Source: Alphaproteobacteria bacterium
GTDB lineage: Bacteria > Pseudomonadota > Alphaproteobacteria > CAAHEQ01 > UBA3637
Length of the DNA stretch: 55,087 nt
Direction of reading: 5' to 3'
Assembly: GCA_017960645.1 (NCBI GenBank)
Contig: JAGCYU010000003.1
Location: 1-55,087, forward strand
This document shows, one piece after another, positions 34,024-43,338 of the stretch (its first letter is position 1; the number at the start of each line of letters is the position of its first letter). The notes under the pieces were generated by a model. That model was not told where the DNA came from. It did not search any database and worked only from the letters and a program-made list of their open reading frames with translations. Made by a program: the position numbers and the translations under genes.

Positions 34024-35721
34024 GTGTTAGAACGCAGATTATATATAAGCAATCGGATTATTTTTATGTTGGGAAGTTGTCTGATGAGTTCTGTTGTGTT
34101 GGCGCAACAAGCGTTGCCTTTAAATACAGAACAAGCACAATATGCGGATGCTTTGGCGCAAAGTGCGGGTGAATATGATTCGGTAGATCAAACTTATATT
34201 CATTCATTGGGTATGCAACAAAAGGCATGGAATAATCCTTTGGCGCACATGGGTGAAGGTCAAATAAAACCAGGGTATTCCAAATATAATTGGACGCCTG
34301 ATACTGTTTTGCCAGTTCGCATTCGTGAAGGTATGATGACATTGATTAACCTGCCATCATGGGAATTGATAGAAAAAGTGCATATTGGTTCTCCTGAATC
34401 TTTTGGCGGAGAAGTTGTTGCTCCGAATTCTTTGATGTTGTATGCGGATCCATCCTATTTGGGTGTGGATAGCAACATGATTATCTTTGGTAGGTCCGGG
34501 AATAGATACGTGGTTTATTTGCGCAGTGAAACATATAATACAGATAAAATTACCCAATCGGTCGTGGATGTTTTGGTGGGACCTCGTTGGACGCCTGTTG
34601 CAAATGGCGGACAGTTGAAAGAAAATGATGGTGTGACAACAATGGCATCGGATCCTACAGTTCCTTTGTTTAATGCACGTGGGAGTGTTCGCAGTAATGG
34701 AGATAAATCTGTCAATGCTAAAAGTGGCAATGATTGGGATAACGGGATTGAAGTTAATCCCGAACAAATCAAATTTGATTTAGATATTTATTTACCCAAC
34801 CCAGATGATGTGGATATTGCGCCAGATAACGTATGGCGTGACAATGTGTTTACATATATTGATTTAGGGCCTAAAGCATTAACGATGACACAGCGTCCTA
34901 TTGTTAATTTATTGTTGCAAGATACAGAGGTTCCTGTTGGATTTAGGACACGTGGTCCAAATAGCCGTTTGATAGTTGTTGAAGCAATTGGAGATTTGGT
35001 ATTGCGTAATGGTCGGAAATTGATTTGTATTAAGTTACGTCGTGATCCTGCTGCTGGATTGGAATATACTGATTATAGTGCGTTCTCAGAACAGCCGTAT
35101 GCATACCAAAATAAATTGCCAGTGGCTGATCCAAATGTAGGGCCTATCAGTGTTTATGGGGGTTCACCTAAGATGAATTTAAATCCGTATGTGCCATCTT
35201 CTGGTTTGCAAGTGTCAGAAACAAATATTGGCGCGTATGCAAATGCGACTGGCGGCTTTGATCCGTATGCTAAACAAGGAAATGGGGATGCTGCAGGAGC
35301 TGTGAATCCTTATTGTTCTGATACAACAGGTTCAGGACGCTGTGGAAATGCCATCCAATCTTGGCAACCAATGCGATCTATCCCTGAGGATGTCAAGGTA
35401 AATGTCAGCGCAAGCATGGCTGCACAAGCGGGGGATAAGGTGGTTATTCCAATGGGGTCGGAAGAATCAATTGCTTTGGAGTTTGGAACCAGTCCCAAAA
35501 TTGGAGAGTTGGAACAACTCTGGGCTGATATTTATGCCCAAAATAGTGACGTGTTGTCTGGGTATGAACCTTATTACTCTGTGGATACAACTGCAAATGG
35601 TAATATGGTTGAATTATTCAGATTGCGAGCGGGAATGATTCCTGATGCCCAGACGGGCGATGCTATTTGTCGTAAAGTTGGACGCAGAGGATTTTCGTGT
35701 TCTGTGGTGCGTGTGAAATAG
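34024..35721 (+). CDS. virB9: VirB9-like outer-membrane core protein with C-terminal SPOR domain
   Basis: VirB9 forms the outer layer of the type IV core complex with VirB7 and VirB10. The 565-residue protein has a signal peptide (about 1-27). A VirB9 N-terminal domain (about 85-190) includes VLPVRIREGMMTLINLPSWE, SNMIIFGRSGNRYVVYLRSE. A VirB9 C-terminal domain (about 270-345) includes FTYIDLGPKALTMTQRPIVN, SRLIVVEAIGDLVLRNGRKL. After a low-complexity linker the end (about 475-565) is a SPOR domain: IALEFGTSPKIGELEQLWAD, LFRLRAGMIPDAQTGDAICR and GFSCSVVRVK. SPOR domains bind denuded peptidoglycan glycans at septa. GTG 34024 was chosen for the GGGAGG site 7 bases upstream. Confidence 0.88.
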   Translation: MLERRLYISNRIIFMLGSCLMSSVVLAQQALPLNTEQAQYADALAQSAGEYDSVDQTYIHSLGMQQKAWNNPLAHMGEGQIKPGYSKYNWTPDTVLPVRIREGMMTLINLPSWELIEKVHIGSPESFGGEVVAPNSLMLYADPSYLGVDSNMIIFGRSGNRYVVYLRSETYNTDKITQSVVDVLVGPRWTPVANGGQLKENDGVTTMASDPTVPLFNARGSVRSNGDKSVNAKSGNDWDNGIEVNPEQIKFDLDIYLPNPDDVDIAPDNVWRDNVFTYIDLGPKALTMTQRPIVNLLLQDTEVPVGFRTRGPNSRLIVVEAIGDLVLRNGRKLICIKLRRDPAAGLEYTDYSAFSEQPYAYQNKLPVADPNVGPISVYGGSPKMNLNPYVPSSGLQVSETNIGAYANATGGFDPYAKQGNGDAAGAVNPYCSDTTGSGRCGNAIQSWQPMRSIPEDVKVNVSASMAAQAGDKVVIPMGSEESIALEFGTSPKIGELEQLWADIYAQNSDVLSGYEPYYSVDTTANGNMVELFRLRAGMIPDAQTGDAICRKVGRRGFSCSVVRVK

Positions 35722-35733
35722 GATTAGAGGTAA

Positions 35734-38700
35734 ATGGCTACGGGAAGGAAAAGTGTTTCGGCTGAATATTTATCCAGAACCAACTGGCTTTTGACAATTG
35801 TCGGGCTGTTGTTGGTGATCCTATTTTTAATGGTTTTATGTTCCCGTCAAAAAACTGAAGTTGAAGTTTTCGATGATGATAAAAAATTAGAGTTTAGGGA
35901 TGATCCGACGATTGACGATGATGCATCTCAGGTTAATTTATTAGGTGGAACTTCGCGTCAAGTTGAGTTGTTTGTGCAACCCTCTAAAGTAACTTTTTCT
36001 CAAGTTAAGTTGGGCAGTTTGGCTGAGGCTGTCATCACGCTTCAAGCAAAAGGAGGCCCCATTAAATTTGAGGATGTGCCTCGATTGGTCAAAACACAGA
36101 ATGAAGGTTTTGAATTGAGTGGCAATTGTTTCAGTAAGGTTGAGTTAGAGGAAAATGATGCTTGTCGAATAGACGTTAAGTGGGAACCAACAACTTTATT
36201 AAATTACAAAAATCAAATCAGAGTGGCATGGCGGGTGAACAGGGCTGATGTCTTTGATAAGCAAGATACCTATATTGACATATCTGGTCGTTCCTCGGAT
36301 GCAAAAGATTGTGTTGTTTGTGAACAAAAAAATATAGATGAATCCGTTCCTCAAATTGCTGTAGGGCCTGGAGGAGCAGAATATCCTATACCTCCAGATT
36401 CGCCGCCGGGGGTGATTACAGAAGATGGCAAGATCATTGCTGTTGTAGAACCTAATAAAGTGCCAGTTGGTTTAAACAATAGGGTGTTGGGATCTATTGA
36501 AAAAGGTACCAAGAAAGTTATAGATGCAGATGGAAAAAAAATAGGTACTGTATTGGGTGATAATACCATTGTTGATACGAACTTTAATGTTATAGGTGCT
36601 GCTTTGTATGTCGATGTGGCGGTTATAGATGGACAAGGCAAGGTAATTGGTACAACGAAGTTTGATGAAAATGGCTTTAGAGTTGTGGATAGTAAAGGCC
36701 AAGGAATCGGGATCCCTCGTGTTGATACGTCGGTTGTTGATTATGACGGTCGTCAAATTGGTATGATTATTCCTTGGGGGACTGCATTAGATTTGAATGG
36801 TAAAGTTTTGGGTGTTGTTTTGGAAAAAACAGCAGAGGTATTATCTGATGATCAGGTGCGTGTTGGACATTTGCAACAAAATGGTATGGTCACAAATGAA
36901 CAAGGTGAATTGATTGGTGCAATGACACCTCATGGTGTGGGTGTTAGTACGGGTTGTCGTTCTTTTGGACGTGTGACGTATAGCAGTGAAGTTAAAGATG
37001 CTTATGGCCAGTTAGTGGGGCGTGCTTTGTTGGATAATGCAATTGTAGATTCAGAAATGAATGAAGTTGGTAAAGTTATTCCTCAGGGAATTATTATCAA
37101 TGCCTCGGGACGAGTGCAAGGATTTATGAATGCAGATGGAAAGGCCGTTGATAAGACAGGATCGGCAATAGGTTGTGCTGGCCCAGATGGGATGGTTCAA
37201 GCCGGTAAAAAAATGGTTGGTGGCGTTATGAAAAAAGGAAAGGTTGTTGGTCGTTCCTGTGAAGTTATTGGTTCGGTTTATCCAAATGGTGTTGTGATGA
37301 ATCAATCCGTGGAACCGGTTGGTTATGTAAGGCCGGACGGGTATGTTGTGAACAGTTCACAAGACGTTATTGGCGCTGTTGTTCCGTTTGGAACTGCAAT
37401 AGCCGAGGGGTGTCGGATGCTTGGTATGATTTCTGTTACAGGGCAAGTTATAGATACTAAAGGTGTATCTGTGGGATGTGTAACAGACAACAAAAATGTT
37501 ATCAATCAAAATGGGAAAGAGATTGGACAGATTACACCGCAAGGTGCTATTTTCCAACAGGGGGCTTTATTAGGTCGCGTCCGTTTGGATGGATACATCG
37601 TTAATAAAAATGGCAAAATTGTGGATTGCGTTTTGAATAAATACAAACGTATTCCGGGAACTGTGGAAGAAGGCGGTGTTGTTTTGGATGATAATGGTTT
37701 GCCGACAGGTTGGACACATATGGATGGTAAATGTTACAGTGAATCAAATGAAATTTTAGGTAATGTTGCCTTTAATGGTTGGGTGTCAAATGAACAAGGG
37801 CGTTTAATCGGATTTGTAGCGCCTAGTGGTGTTATTGTGTCTAATGAGGGGAATATTTTAGGTTCATATTCTGCTTTGATGGGAACGGCCGTGAATCCAG
37901 CGGGAGAAGATTTTGCTCGGATCATGCCTGATTTGACTGTTTTGGACAAAGCTGGAGAAAATGTATTAGGAACATTAATTCCCATGAATTCAGCAGGTGT
38001 TGCTTTGGATTCTACATTGTTGGGACATATGGAAGCATCTGGATTTTTGACTGAGGATAATAATTTGCAAGCTAGGGTTTTGGCAGATAAATCGGTGGTA
38101 GATGCCAGCAATCGTGTGGTCGGAAATATTTTGCCGGTCGGGCAGGTGTTGTCTGCACTTGGTAAGCCAGTTGGTTGGGCAAACGTGAATGGCGAGGTAT
38201 TGTCCAAAGGAACGCGTATAGGGCAAGTAGCTGGTAATGGTTTAGCTATATCGCCAGATGGGCGCGTTTTAGGTCGTGTTTGGATGCCTATTTCTATTTT
38301 AGTTAATGGTTCTGGCGTCATGGGAAGTGTTATTCCTAAACCAATCGTTGTGAATTCCGAAGAGCAATATCAATTAGGTGCTTATGATAAAAATGGGACC
38401 TATATTGGTGTAGTGTCTCCTTTCGGGGCTGTATTTGGAACGGGAGGACGAGTTATTGGTAAAGCGGTGCCTGTTGGATTAGTATTTAATTTTACCAATA
38501 ATCTGTTGGGTTGGGTTTCTTTTACAGGAAATGTCGTGGATAAGAGTGGGCGCGTTTTGGGGACACCAACACAAAATGGTTTAGTTCTTGATTCTGAAGG
38601 AAAAGCAATAGGTTTTGTCTTAGAAAAAGGTTCTGTCATTGATAAAAATGGTGTGATGTTGGGTAATATTGCGCCTGATGGAAGCGTTTTGCAAAGTTCC

Positions 38701-41700
38701 GGGAAAAGCGTTGGATTTGCAACAGCTTCACCGTTTATTGTTCATGAGGAACAAGGTATTATTGGACGGCGTTGGCCTTTGGGAATTGGTGTGGATCCGT
38801 ATGGTACTGTTTTGGGGTGGTTAAACCCTGCTGGTGTTGTAGTTCAAAAGCAATCCGAAAAGGGACGTATAGCTTTGGATGGCCGTATTTTAGATGCTTC
38901 TTACAATTTGGTGGGCAGTTTTGTCCCATTGGGGGCAGATGCGCTAACCGGCTCAGAATCTAATACAGGCGTGGTGACTGAAGATGCATCTGTTCAGTCC
39001 GGTTCTGGTAAAGTTTTGGGAACCGTAATGGGGCCCGATTATGTTATTAGAAATGGCGAATTGGTGGCTCGTTTAATGCAAAATTCTTTATTCGTCAACG
39101 ATGAAGCTTCCACAAAAACTTTGGGACAAGCTGAGTATAGTTCCAATGTGTATCGGATTGGAACAATGCGTCCGATTGGCGGCTTGATGACGAACGGATT
39201 GATGGCGGATGGTGGCGCAAATGTGGTGGGTGGTGTTGTGCCTATGGGGTTGCCACAAACGGTAAATTTAAAGCTTGCTGGTTCAGAAATTTTCAATGGT
39301 GTTATTATGTTGGGTGGTAAAATTTATGGCGGAACGACAGCCTCAGGGATTACCATGGTACAAGATGATATCTCGGGTCAGGTAACGCCATTGACGACTG
39401 TCATTGATAAAAATGGATTACTAGTTGGTGTTTCCGATGGTGCTGGTGGCATTGTGAACAGAAGTGGAGCCAAAATTGCCTCTCAGATGGCGTTTGGCTC
39501 TGCTTTATCTAGTGAAACAGAATGGGTTGGTGGTGCATTAAAGGCAGGTTTTGTGATTGATGATTATGCAAAAAAATTGGGAGCAGTTACGGCTGATGGC
39601 AGTGTTATCGGTTCTAAAAATGTATTTAAAGGGCGCGTGTTGCCAGATGGGTCTTTAGCGGGTGTTCCAGATGAAAAAGTATATAACTCTATGCCTTATA
39701 TTGGTCATACAGTGACGCAGGGCATTCCTGCCGGATATAATAACACTGTTTTGGGTAGGACGACTGTTATGGGTGATGTGGTTGATGCTTCGGACAAGAA
39801 AGTTTATTCTTTGTTGGATGATGGCTCTGTGTTGGGGACCAAGTGGCCATTGGAAGGCAGAGTCTTGCCCTTTGGTTCTGCTGTTGGCTTTAAAGGGGTT
39901 TTGGGTTTTATGGATGGCAGTCAACGGATTGTCAATTCGCGTGGAGAAGATTTAGGATATATGGATCACAGCGGCTATGTTTTAGCAAGACCTTCGGATG
40001 AATCCGCATGGAACAAAGGAGAGAATTTACAGGTTTTGGGTGTTTTAGTTCCTGAACAATTGATGGTTAATAATGCATGCCAAGTCATTGGTCAAACAAC
40101 GCATACTGGCGAGGTTATAGATGGTTTGGGAAATACTGTTGGGCGTTTGTATCCTCAGGGTCGGGAAGTGCGCGATATGACGGGTAAAACGCTGGGGCAT
40201 ATTGTGCGTTATGGTCCTGTGATGACATTTGCGCAAAAGGATCCAGAAAAAGTCGAGGATCAAGCGGATGATGGTGCTTCTCAAGCGTTGGCGCCATATC
40301 GTGGAATTCGGTATTTGGGTCGTGTCTTGCCTAATGGGATGGCGGTGGATGAAGCAGGTGTTGTGATTGGCTGTGTTGGGCTTGATGGGGTGTTGTTAGA
40401 CACAAGTGGGCAAAAGTTAGGCGGTGTCGTGGAACGTGGGCCAGTATTTGGCAGTAAGGATACGGAGAATGCCAAAAAAATGATTGGTCGTGTAGATGCG
40501 CATGGTCGTGTGGTGGATGTGAATGGAAAAGTAATTGGGATGAGTGATGCCACCAGAACTGTATATGATGAAGAAGGTAAGGAAATTGCTTGGGTTGTGG
40601 GGCCTGGGGATATCATAGATTGGAACCCGGAGACAGGAATTTTAAATAAAGTTATCACAGATAAAGGTGAAGTCTATACAGGAGCTAGGGAAAGATTAGG
40701 CAACTACAATTTTGAAAAAGATGAGTGGACAGATCCGCATGGTACCGAATTAGATCCGAGCGGCGTTTATTTATATGACTTAGAGGATAGAGCAATTGCG
40801 CGGTTAATCGGTTGTGAGTTGTTTACAACGGATGGGCAAACCAAGTTGGGCTCATTACTGTCGGATGGAACTATTCGTGATATCAATAACGATCTGTACG
40901 GTCGTGCGGCGCCAGATAATAAAGTATATAATCCGGATGGCACGTTAAAAGGCGAATTCCGTGGTGCCGTTGATTTGCGTAAATGTGGTCTGGCAGGGAT
41001 TGGTGCTGGTGGTTCCGGTCAAACGATTTCATTACCGGGTTTGCCATCTATGAAAGTTGAAAATGGCAGCATTATAGATCCCAGAACAAATCGGATCATC
41101 GGATATATGGGTGACAATGGACGGCCTTATTTGTTCAATCCTCCCTCCGGTAGCAGCTTGGGGGAAGAGGATCCTCGGCCAATTCCGCAACCGCATCCAC
41201 CAAGACCAGTACCTTCGGAGTGGCGGGATCAACAACAAGAAATATTGACGAATCGTAGAAAATCGATGTCTGCACAATTGTCTTCAGGAGGAACTTTAAA
41301 AATTCCCGGTCCTGAAGTTTTAGCAAAAGCCAAAAAACATCAAGATGCTGATTGGGGTATTGGAAAGAGTATATCGACATGGCCTGTGGATATGTCCAAT
41401 ATGATTTTAAAGGATAAGGGTATTCCGGCGGTGTTAGTGCATTCAATTGATACGCGTTATGCGGATGTTCCTGTCACCGCAATGGTGGAACGTCATATTT
41501 ATGCAGAAGCAGGACGTAATATCATCATTCCTGCGGGCAGTCGTTTGATCGGTTCTGCTTCAGGTTCGTCTAGTGCGGGAGAGGCTAAAGCTTCCAAAGT
41601 AACGATTACTTGGGAACGTTTGATTCGACCCGACGGGGCAGCGTTTAATTTTTCTGCAACCAGTGCGGATGCCCAAGGTCGCGGTGGTGTAGCAGCATAT

Positions 41701-42321
41701 TTGGATGAGCAGTTGTTCCAAAAATATGCAAATCCGTTCGTGACAACTATCTTTACGGCACTTACCAACAAGATGGTTGATTTGAATGATAAAAGTTCTA
41801 AATCATCATCATCAGAGTCATCCTCTGGTATGGATGGGCAAACCTATGGTCAACAAACACGCCAAATGTTTATTGATAACTTTAAAGATATCTTTGATAC
41901 AATGTTGCAAGAAGCAAATGATGTTCAACCTGTGTTGTTCGTTCCGTCTGGAACAAGGTTGATAGCGTATCCTCAGCAAGATTTATGGCTTCGTTCAGTT
42001 CAAGATGATGAAAAGGACTTAAAGAGCCAAGGATATGAAAATTCTCCGAATGCCAAAAAGCCAGATATTGATTCTTGGGTGGATAAAAGGACGGGATCAA
42101 ATAGTGATAGTGACACATCGAATAGTAATTCTAATTCTGGTTCTGATGAGCCTGTTTATGCTCCACCATCTTCTTCTGCGGATTCAACGGGGACAAATCC
42201 TTACGCAGAACAAGATGCTTTGCCAGACGAGTTGTTGGAGCGTTCTATGAATCCTGTGACGCAAGGTGGTGTCGCCGAGGAAAAAGAGGTAGCACGTCGT
42301 CGGATGAATAATAGCATTTAG
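35734..42321 (+). CDS. virB10: Giant VirB10/DotG-like protein with about 1500 residues of short repeats
   Basis: VirB10 spans both membranes and links secretion energy to the outer-membrane pore. This 2195-residue version has a cytoplasmic N-terminus, a membrane helix (about 17-36) and an Ig-like all-beta domain (about 70-195, with Cys pairs). About 1500 residues (roughly 249-1745) of degenerate repeats near 17 residues long follow, of the form G-x-V-x-P-x-G-x-V-V-N-x-x-G-x-V-I. Then come a Gly/Pro-rich linker and a TrbI/VirB10 domain (about 1885-2085): VPVTAMVERHIYAEAGRNII, IPAGSRLIGSASG, KVTITWERLIRPDGAAFNF, and VLFVPSGTRLIAYPQQDLWL. A Ser/Asn-rich tail ends it. Typical VirB10 has about 400 residues; Legionella DotG, about 1050, also carries a repeat region, but of a different kind. 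The repeats probably extend across the periplasm. Confidence 0.9.
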   Translation: MATGRKSVSAEYLSRTNWLLTIVGLLLVILFLMVLCSRQKTEVEVFDDDKKLEFRDDPTIDDDASQVNLLGGTSRQVELFVQPSKVTFSQVKLGSLAEAVITLQAKGGPIKFEDVPRLVKTQNEGFELSGNCFSKVELEENDACRIDVKWEPTTLLNYKNQIRVAWRVNRADVFDKQDTYIDISGRSSDAKDCVVCEQKNIDESVPQIAVGPGGAEYPIPPDSPPGVITEDGKIIAVVEPNKVPVGLNNRVLGSIEKGTKKVIDADGKKIGTVLGDNTIVDTNFNVIGAALYVDVAVIDGQGKVIGTTKFDENGFRVVDSKGQGIGIPRVDTSVVDYDGRQIGMIIPWGTALDLNGKVLGVVLEKTAEVLSDDQVRVGHLQQNGMVTNEQGELIGAMTPHGVGVSTGCRSFGRVTYSSEVKDAYGQLVGRALLDNAIVDSEMNEVGKVIPQGIIINASGRVQGFMNADGKAVDKTGSAIGCAGPDGMVQAGKKMVGGVMKKGKVVGRSCEVIGSVYPNGVVMNQSVEPVGYVRPDGYVVNSSQDVIGAVVPFGTAIAEGCRMLGMISVTGQVIDTKGVSVGCVTDNKNVINQNGKEIGQITPQGAIFQQGALLGRVRLDGYIVNKNGKIVDCVLNKYKRIPGTVEEGGVVLDDNGLPTGWTHMDGKCYSESNEILGNVAFNGWVSNEQGRLIGFVAPSGVIVSNEGNILGSYSALMGTAVNPAGEDFARIMPDLTVLDKAGENVLGTLIPMNSAGVALDSTLLGHMEASGFLTEDNNLQARVLADKSVVDASNRVVGNILPVGQVLSALGKPVGWANVNGEVLSKGTRIGQVAGNGLAISPDGRVLGRVWMPISILVNGSGVMGSVIPKPIVVNSEEQYQLGAYDKNGTYIGVVSPFGAVFGTGGRVIGKAVPVGLVFNFTNNLLGWVSFTGNVVDKSGRVLGTPTQNGLVLDSEGKAIGFVLEKGSVIDKNGVMLGNIAPDGSVLQSSGKSVGFATASPFIVHEEQGIIGRRWPLGIGVDPYGTVLGWLNPAGVVVQKQSEKGRIALDGRILDASYNLVGSFVPLGADALTGSESNTGVVTEDASVQSGSGKVLGTVMGPDYVIRNGELVARLMQNSLFVNDEASTKTLGQAEYSSNVYRIGTMRPIGGLMTNGLMADGGANVVGGVVPMGLPQTVNLKLAGSEIFNGVIMLGGKIYGGTTASGITMVQDDISGQVTPLTTVIDKNGLLVGVSDGAGGIVNRSGAKIASQMAFGSALSSETEWVGGALKAGFVIDDYAKKLGAVTADGSVIGSKNVFKGRVLPDGSLAGVPDEKVYNSMPYIGHTVTQGIPAGYNNTVLGRTTVMGDVVDASDKKVYSLLDDGSVLGTKWPLEGRVLPFGSAVGFKGVLGFMDGSQRIVNSRGEDLGYMDHSGYVLARPSDESAWNKGENLQVLGVLVPEQLMVNNACQVIGQTTHTGEVIDGLGNTVGRLYPQGREVRDMTGKTLGHIVRYGPVMTFAQKDPEKVEDQADDGASQALAPYRGIRYLGRVLPNGMAVDEAGVVIGCVGLDGVLLDTSGQKLGGVVERGPVFGSKDTENAKKMIGRVDAHGRVVDVNGKVIGMSDATRTVYDEEGKEIAWVVGPGDIIDWNPETGILNKVITDKGEVYTGARERLGNYNFEKDEWTDPHGTELDPSGVYLYDLEDRAIARLIGCELFTTDGQTKLGSLLSDGTIRDINNDLYGRAAPDNKVYNPDGTLKGEFRGAVDLRKCGLAGIGAGGSGQTISLPGLPSMKVENGSIIDPRTNRIIGYMGDNGRPYLFNPPSGSSLGEEDPRPIPQPHPPRPVPSEWRDQQQEILTNRRKSMSAQLSSGGTLKIPGPEVLAKAKKHQDADWGIGKSISTWPVDMSNMILKDKGIPAVLVHSIDTRYADVPVTAMVERHIYAEAGRNIIIPAGSRLIGSASGSSSAGEAKASKVTITWERLIRPDGAAFNFSATSADAQGRGGVAAYLDEQLFQKYANPFVTTIFTALTNKMVDLNDKSSKSSSSESSSGMDGQTYGQQTRQMFIDNFKDIFDTMLQEANDVQPVLFVPSGTRLIAYPQQDLWLRSVQDDEKDLKSQGYENSPNAKKPDIDSWVDKRTGSNSDSDTSNSNSNSGSDEPVYAPPSSSADSTGTNPYAEQDALPDELLERSMNPVTQGGVAEEKEVARRRMNNSI

Positions 42322-42329
42322 GGGGATAA

Positions 42330-43325
42330 ATGGAATTAGTTTCAAGTTCGGAATCACACAGAATTTTACAAACGATTTTAAAGCCCTTAGCTTATTGGTA
42401 TAACCAAGATAATGTGGAAGATATCGCTTTAAATAACCCTGGGGGGATTTGGTTACGGTTGCGTGGTCGGCATACTTATCCGTGGCATTATTATGAAGAT
42501 CCAAAATTGTCCCGAGAGTATTTGCGTAATTTATTTTACGCAATTGCAAATACGCAAGACAAACCTTTTGGCGATGAGGTGGGCGTACCTGTCGTTTACT
42601 GTGATTTGCCAGATGGACACCGTTTTACAGGGATTATGGGACAAAATATCAGGTATGATGATCATGATTTAGAGGGGGGCATCGCACTGGATATTCGAAG
42701 ACACGAAGAAGAAGTTGCTATTAAAATGGAAGATTTTGGTTTGGTTAAAGGCGGGCGTTTGCGCCAAATTAATCGATTAAAAAATATTGAAGATCCGGAT
42801 GATCCTTATGACCGATTGGTTCTTTCCATTCGGCGTGGCGATCATATTTTAATCAGCGGTGCTACAGCAACTGGTAAAATAACTTTTTTGAACAATATGA
42901 TTAAATTGTTGGATGAGCATAAAAGAATTATAACAATAGAAGATACGCGTGAATTGATTGTTCCTCATAAAAACCGTGTTCATTTGGTGTTGTCACGTAC
43001 TGAATCAACCAATAAATTTACTTATTCGCAAGCTATTGATTTAGTGCTTCGGTTTACACCAGATTCAATTATTGGCGGAGAAATATCCACAACCAACGCT
43101 TCCGCTATTTGGGAATTGATGGGATCCGGACATGATAACTGTTTTGCAACGATTCACGCGGATAGTCCTGAGCGGGCGTATCGAACCTTTATTGAAAGAA
43201 TTAAAGAAAGCAATCCTGAGGGGCATTACGAAGATGAATTGGTATATCAAGAAATGAAACAAAGGTTGCGTGTGGTTCAAATCAATCGTGATGGCAATAT
43301 TCGTGCAGTTACGGCAATTACTTAA
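42330..43325 (+). CDS. virB11: VirB11-type hexameric ATPase with altered Walker A
   Basis: VirB11 ATPases drive substrate transfer or pilus assembly at the inner membrane. The 331-residue protein has an N-terminal domain with DNVEDIALNNPGGIWLRLRG. The ATPase domain carries ILISGATATGKITFL, an Asp/Glu box RIITIEDTRELIVP, SIIGGEIS (Walker B Glu) and the His box NCFATIHADSPERAYRTF. In Walker A the residue after Lys183 is Ile184 (codon ATA) where the family has Thr or Ser; Thr185 follows. This could weaken magnesium and nucleotide binding. All other motifs are intact. GGGGGATAA precedes the ATG, 8 bases after virB10. Confidence 0.88.
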   Translation: MELVSSSESHRILQTILKPLAYWYNQDNVEDIALNNPGGIWLRLRGRHTYPWHYYEDPKLSREYLRNLFYAIANTQDKPFGDEVGVPVVYCDLPDGHRFTGIMGQNIRYDDHDLEGGIALDIRRHEEEVAIKMEDFGLVKGGRLRQINRLKNIEDPDDPYDRLVLSIRRGDHILISGATATGKITFLNNMIKLLDEHKRIITIEDTRELIVPHKNRVHLVLSRTESTNKFTYSQAIDLVLRFTPDSIIGGEISTTNASAIWELMGSGHDNCFATIHADSPERAYRTFIERIKESNPEGHYEDELVYQEMKQRLRVVQINRDGNIRAVTAIT

Positions 43326-43338
43326 AGGGGAAGAAAAA

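Noticed and set aside
37734-38321. 195-residue minus-strand frame inside virB10
   Set aside because: Pro/Thr-rich antisense shadow of the Gly/Val repeat region; no start signal and the plus-strand frame is clearly coding.
35734-42321. The giant gene as an adhesin or RTX toxin
   Set aside because: The repeats lack the G-G-x-G-x-D calcium motif, the N-terminus is a membrane anchor rather than a signal peptide, and the C-terminus is a VirB10/TrbI domain.
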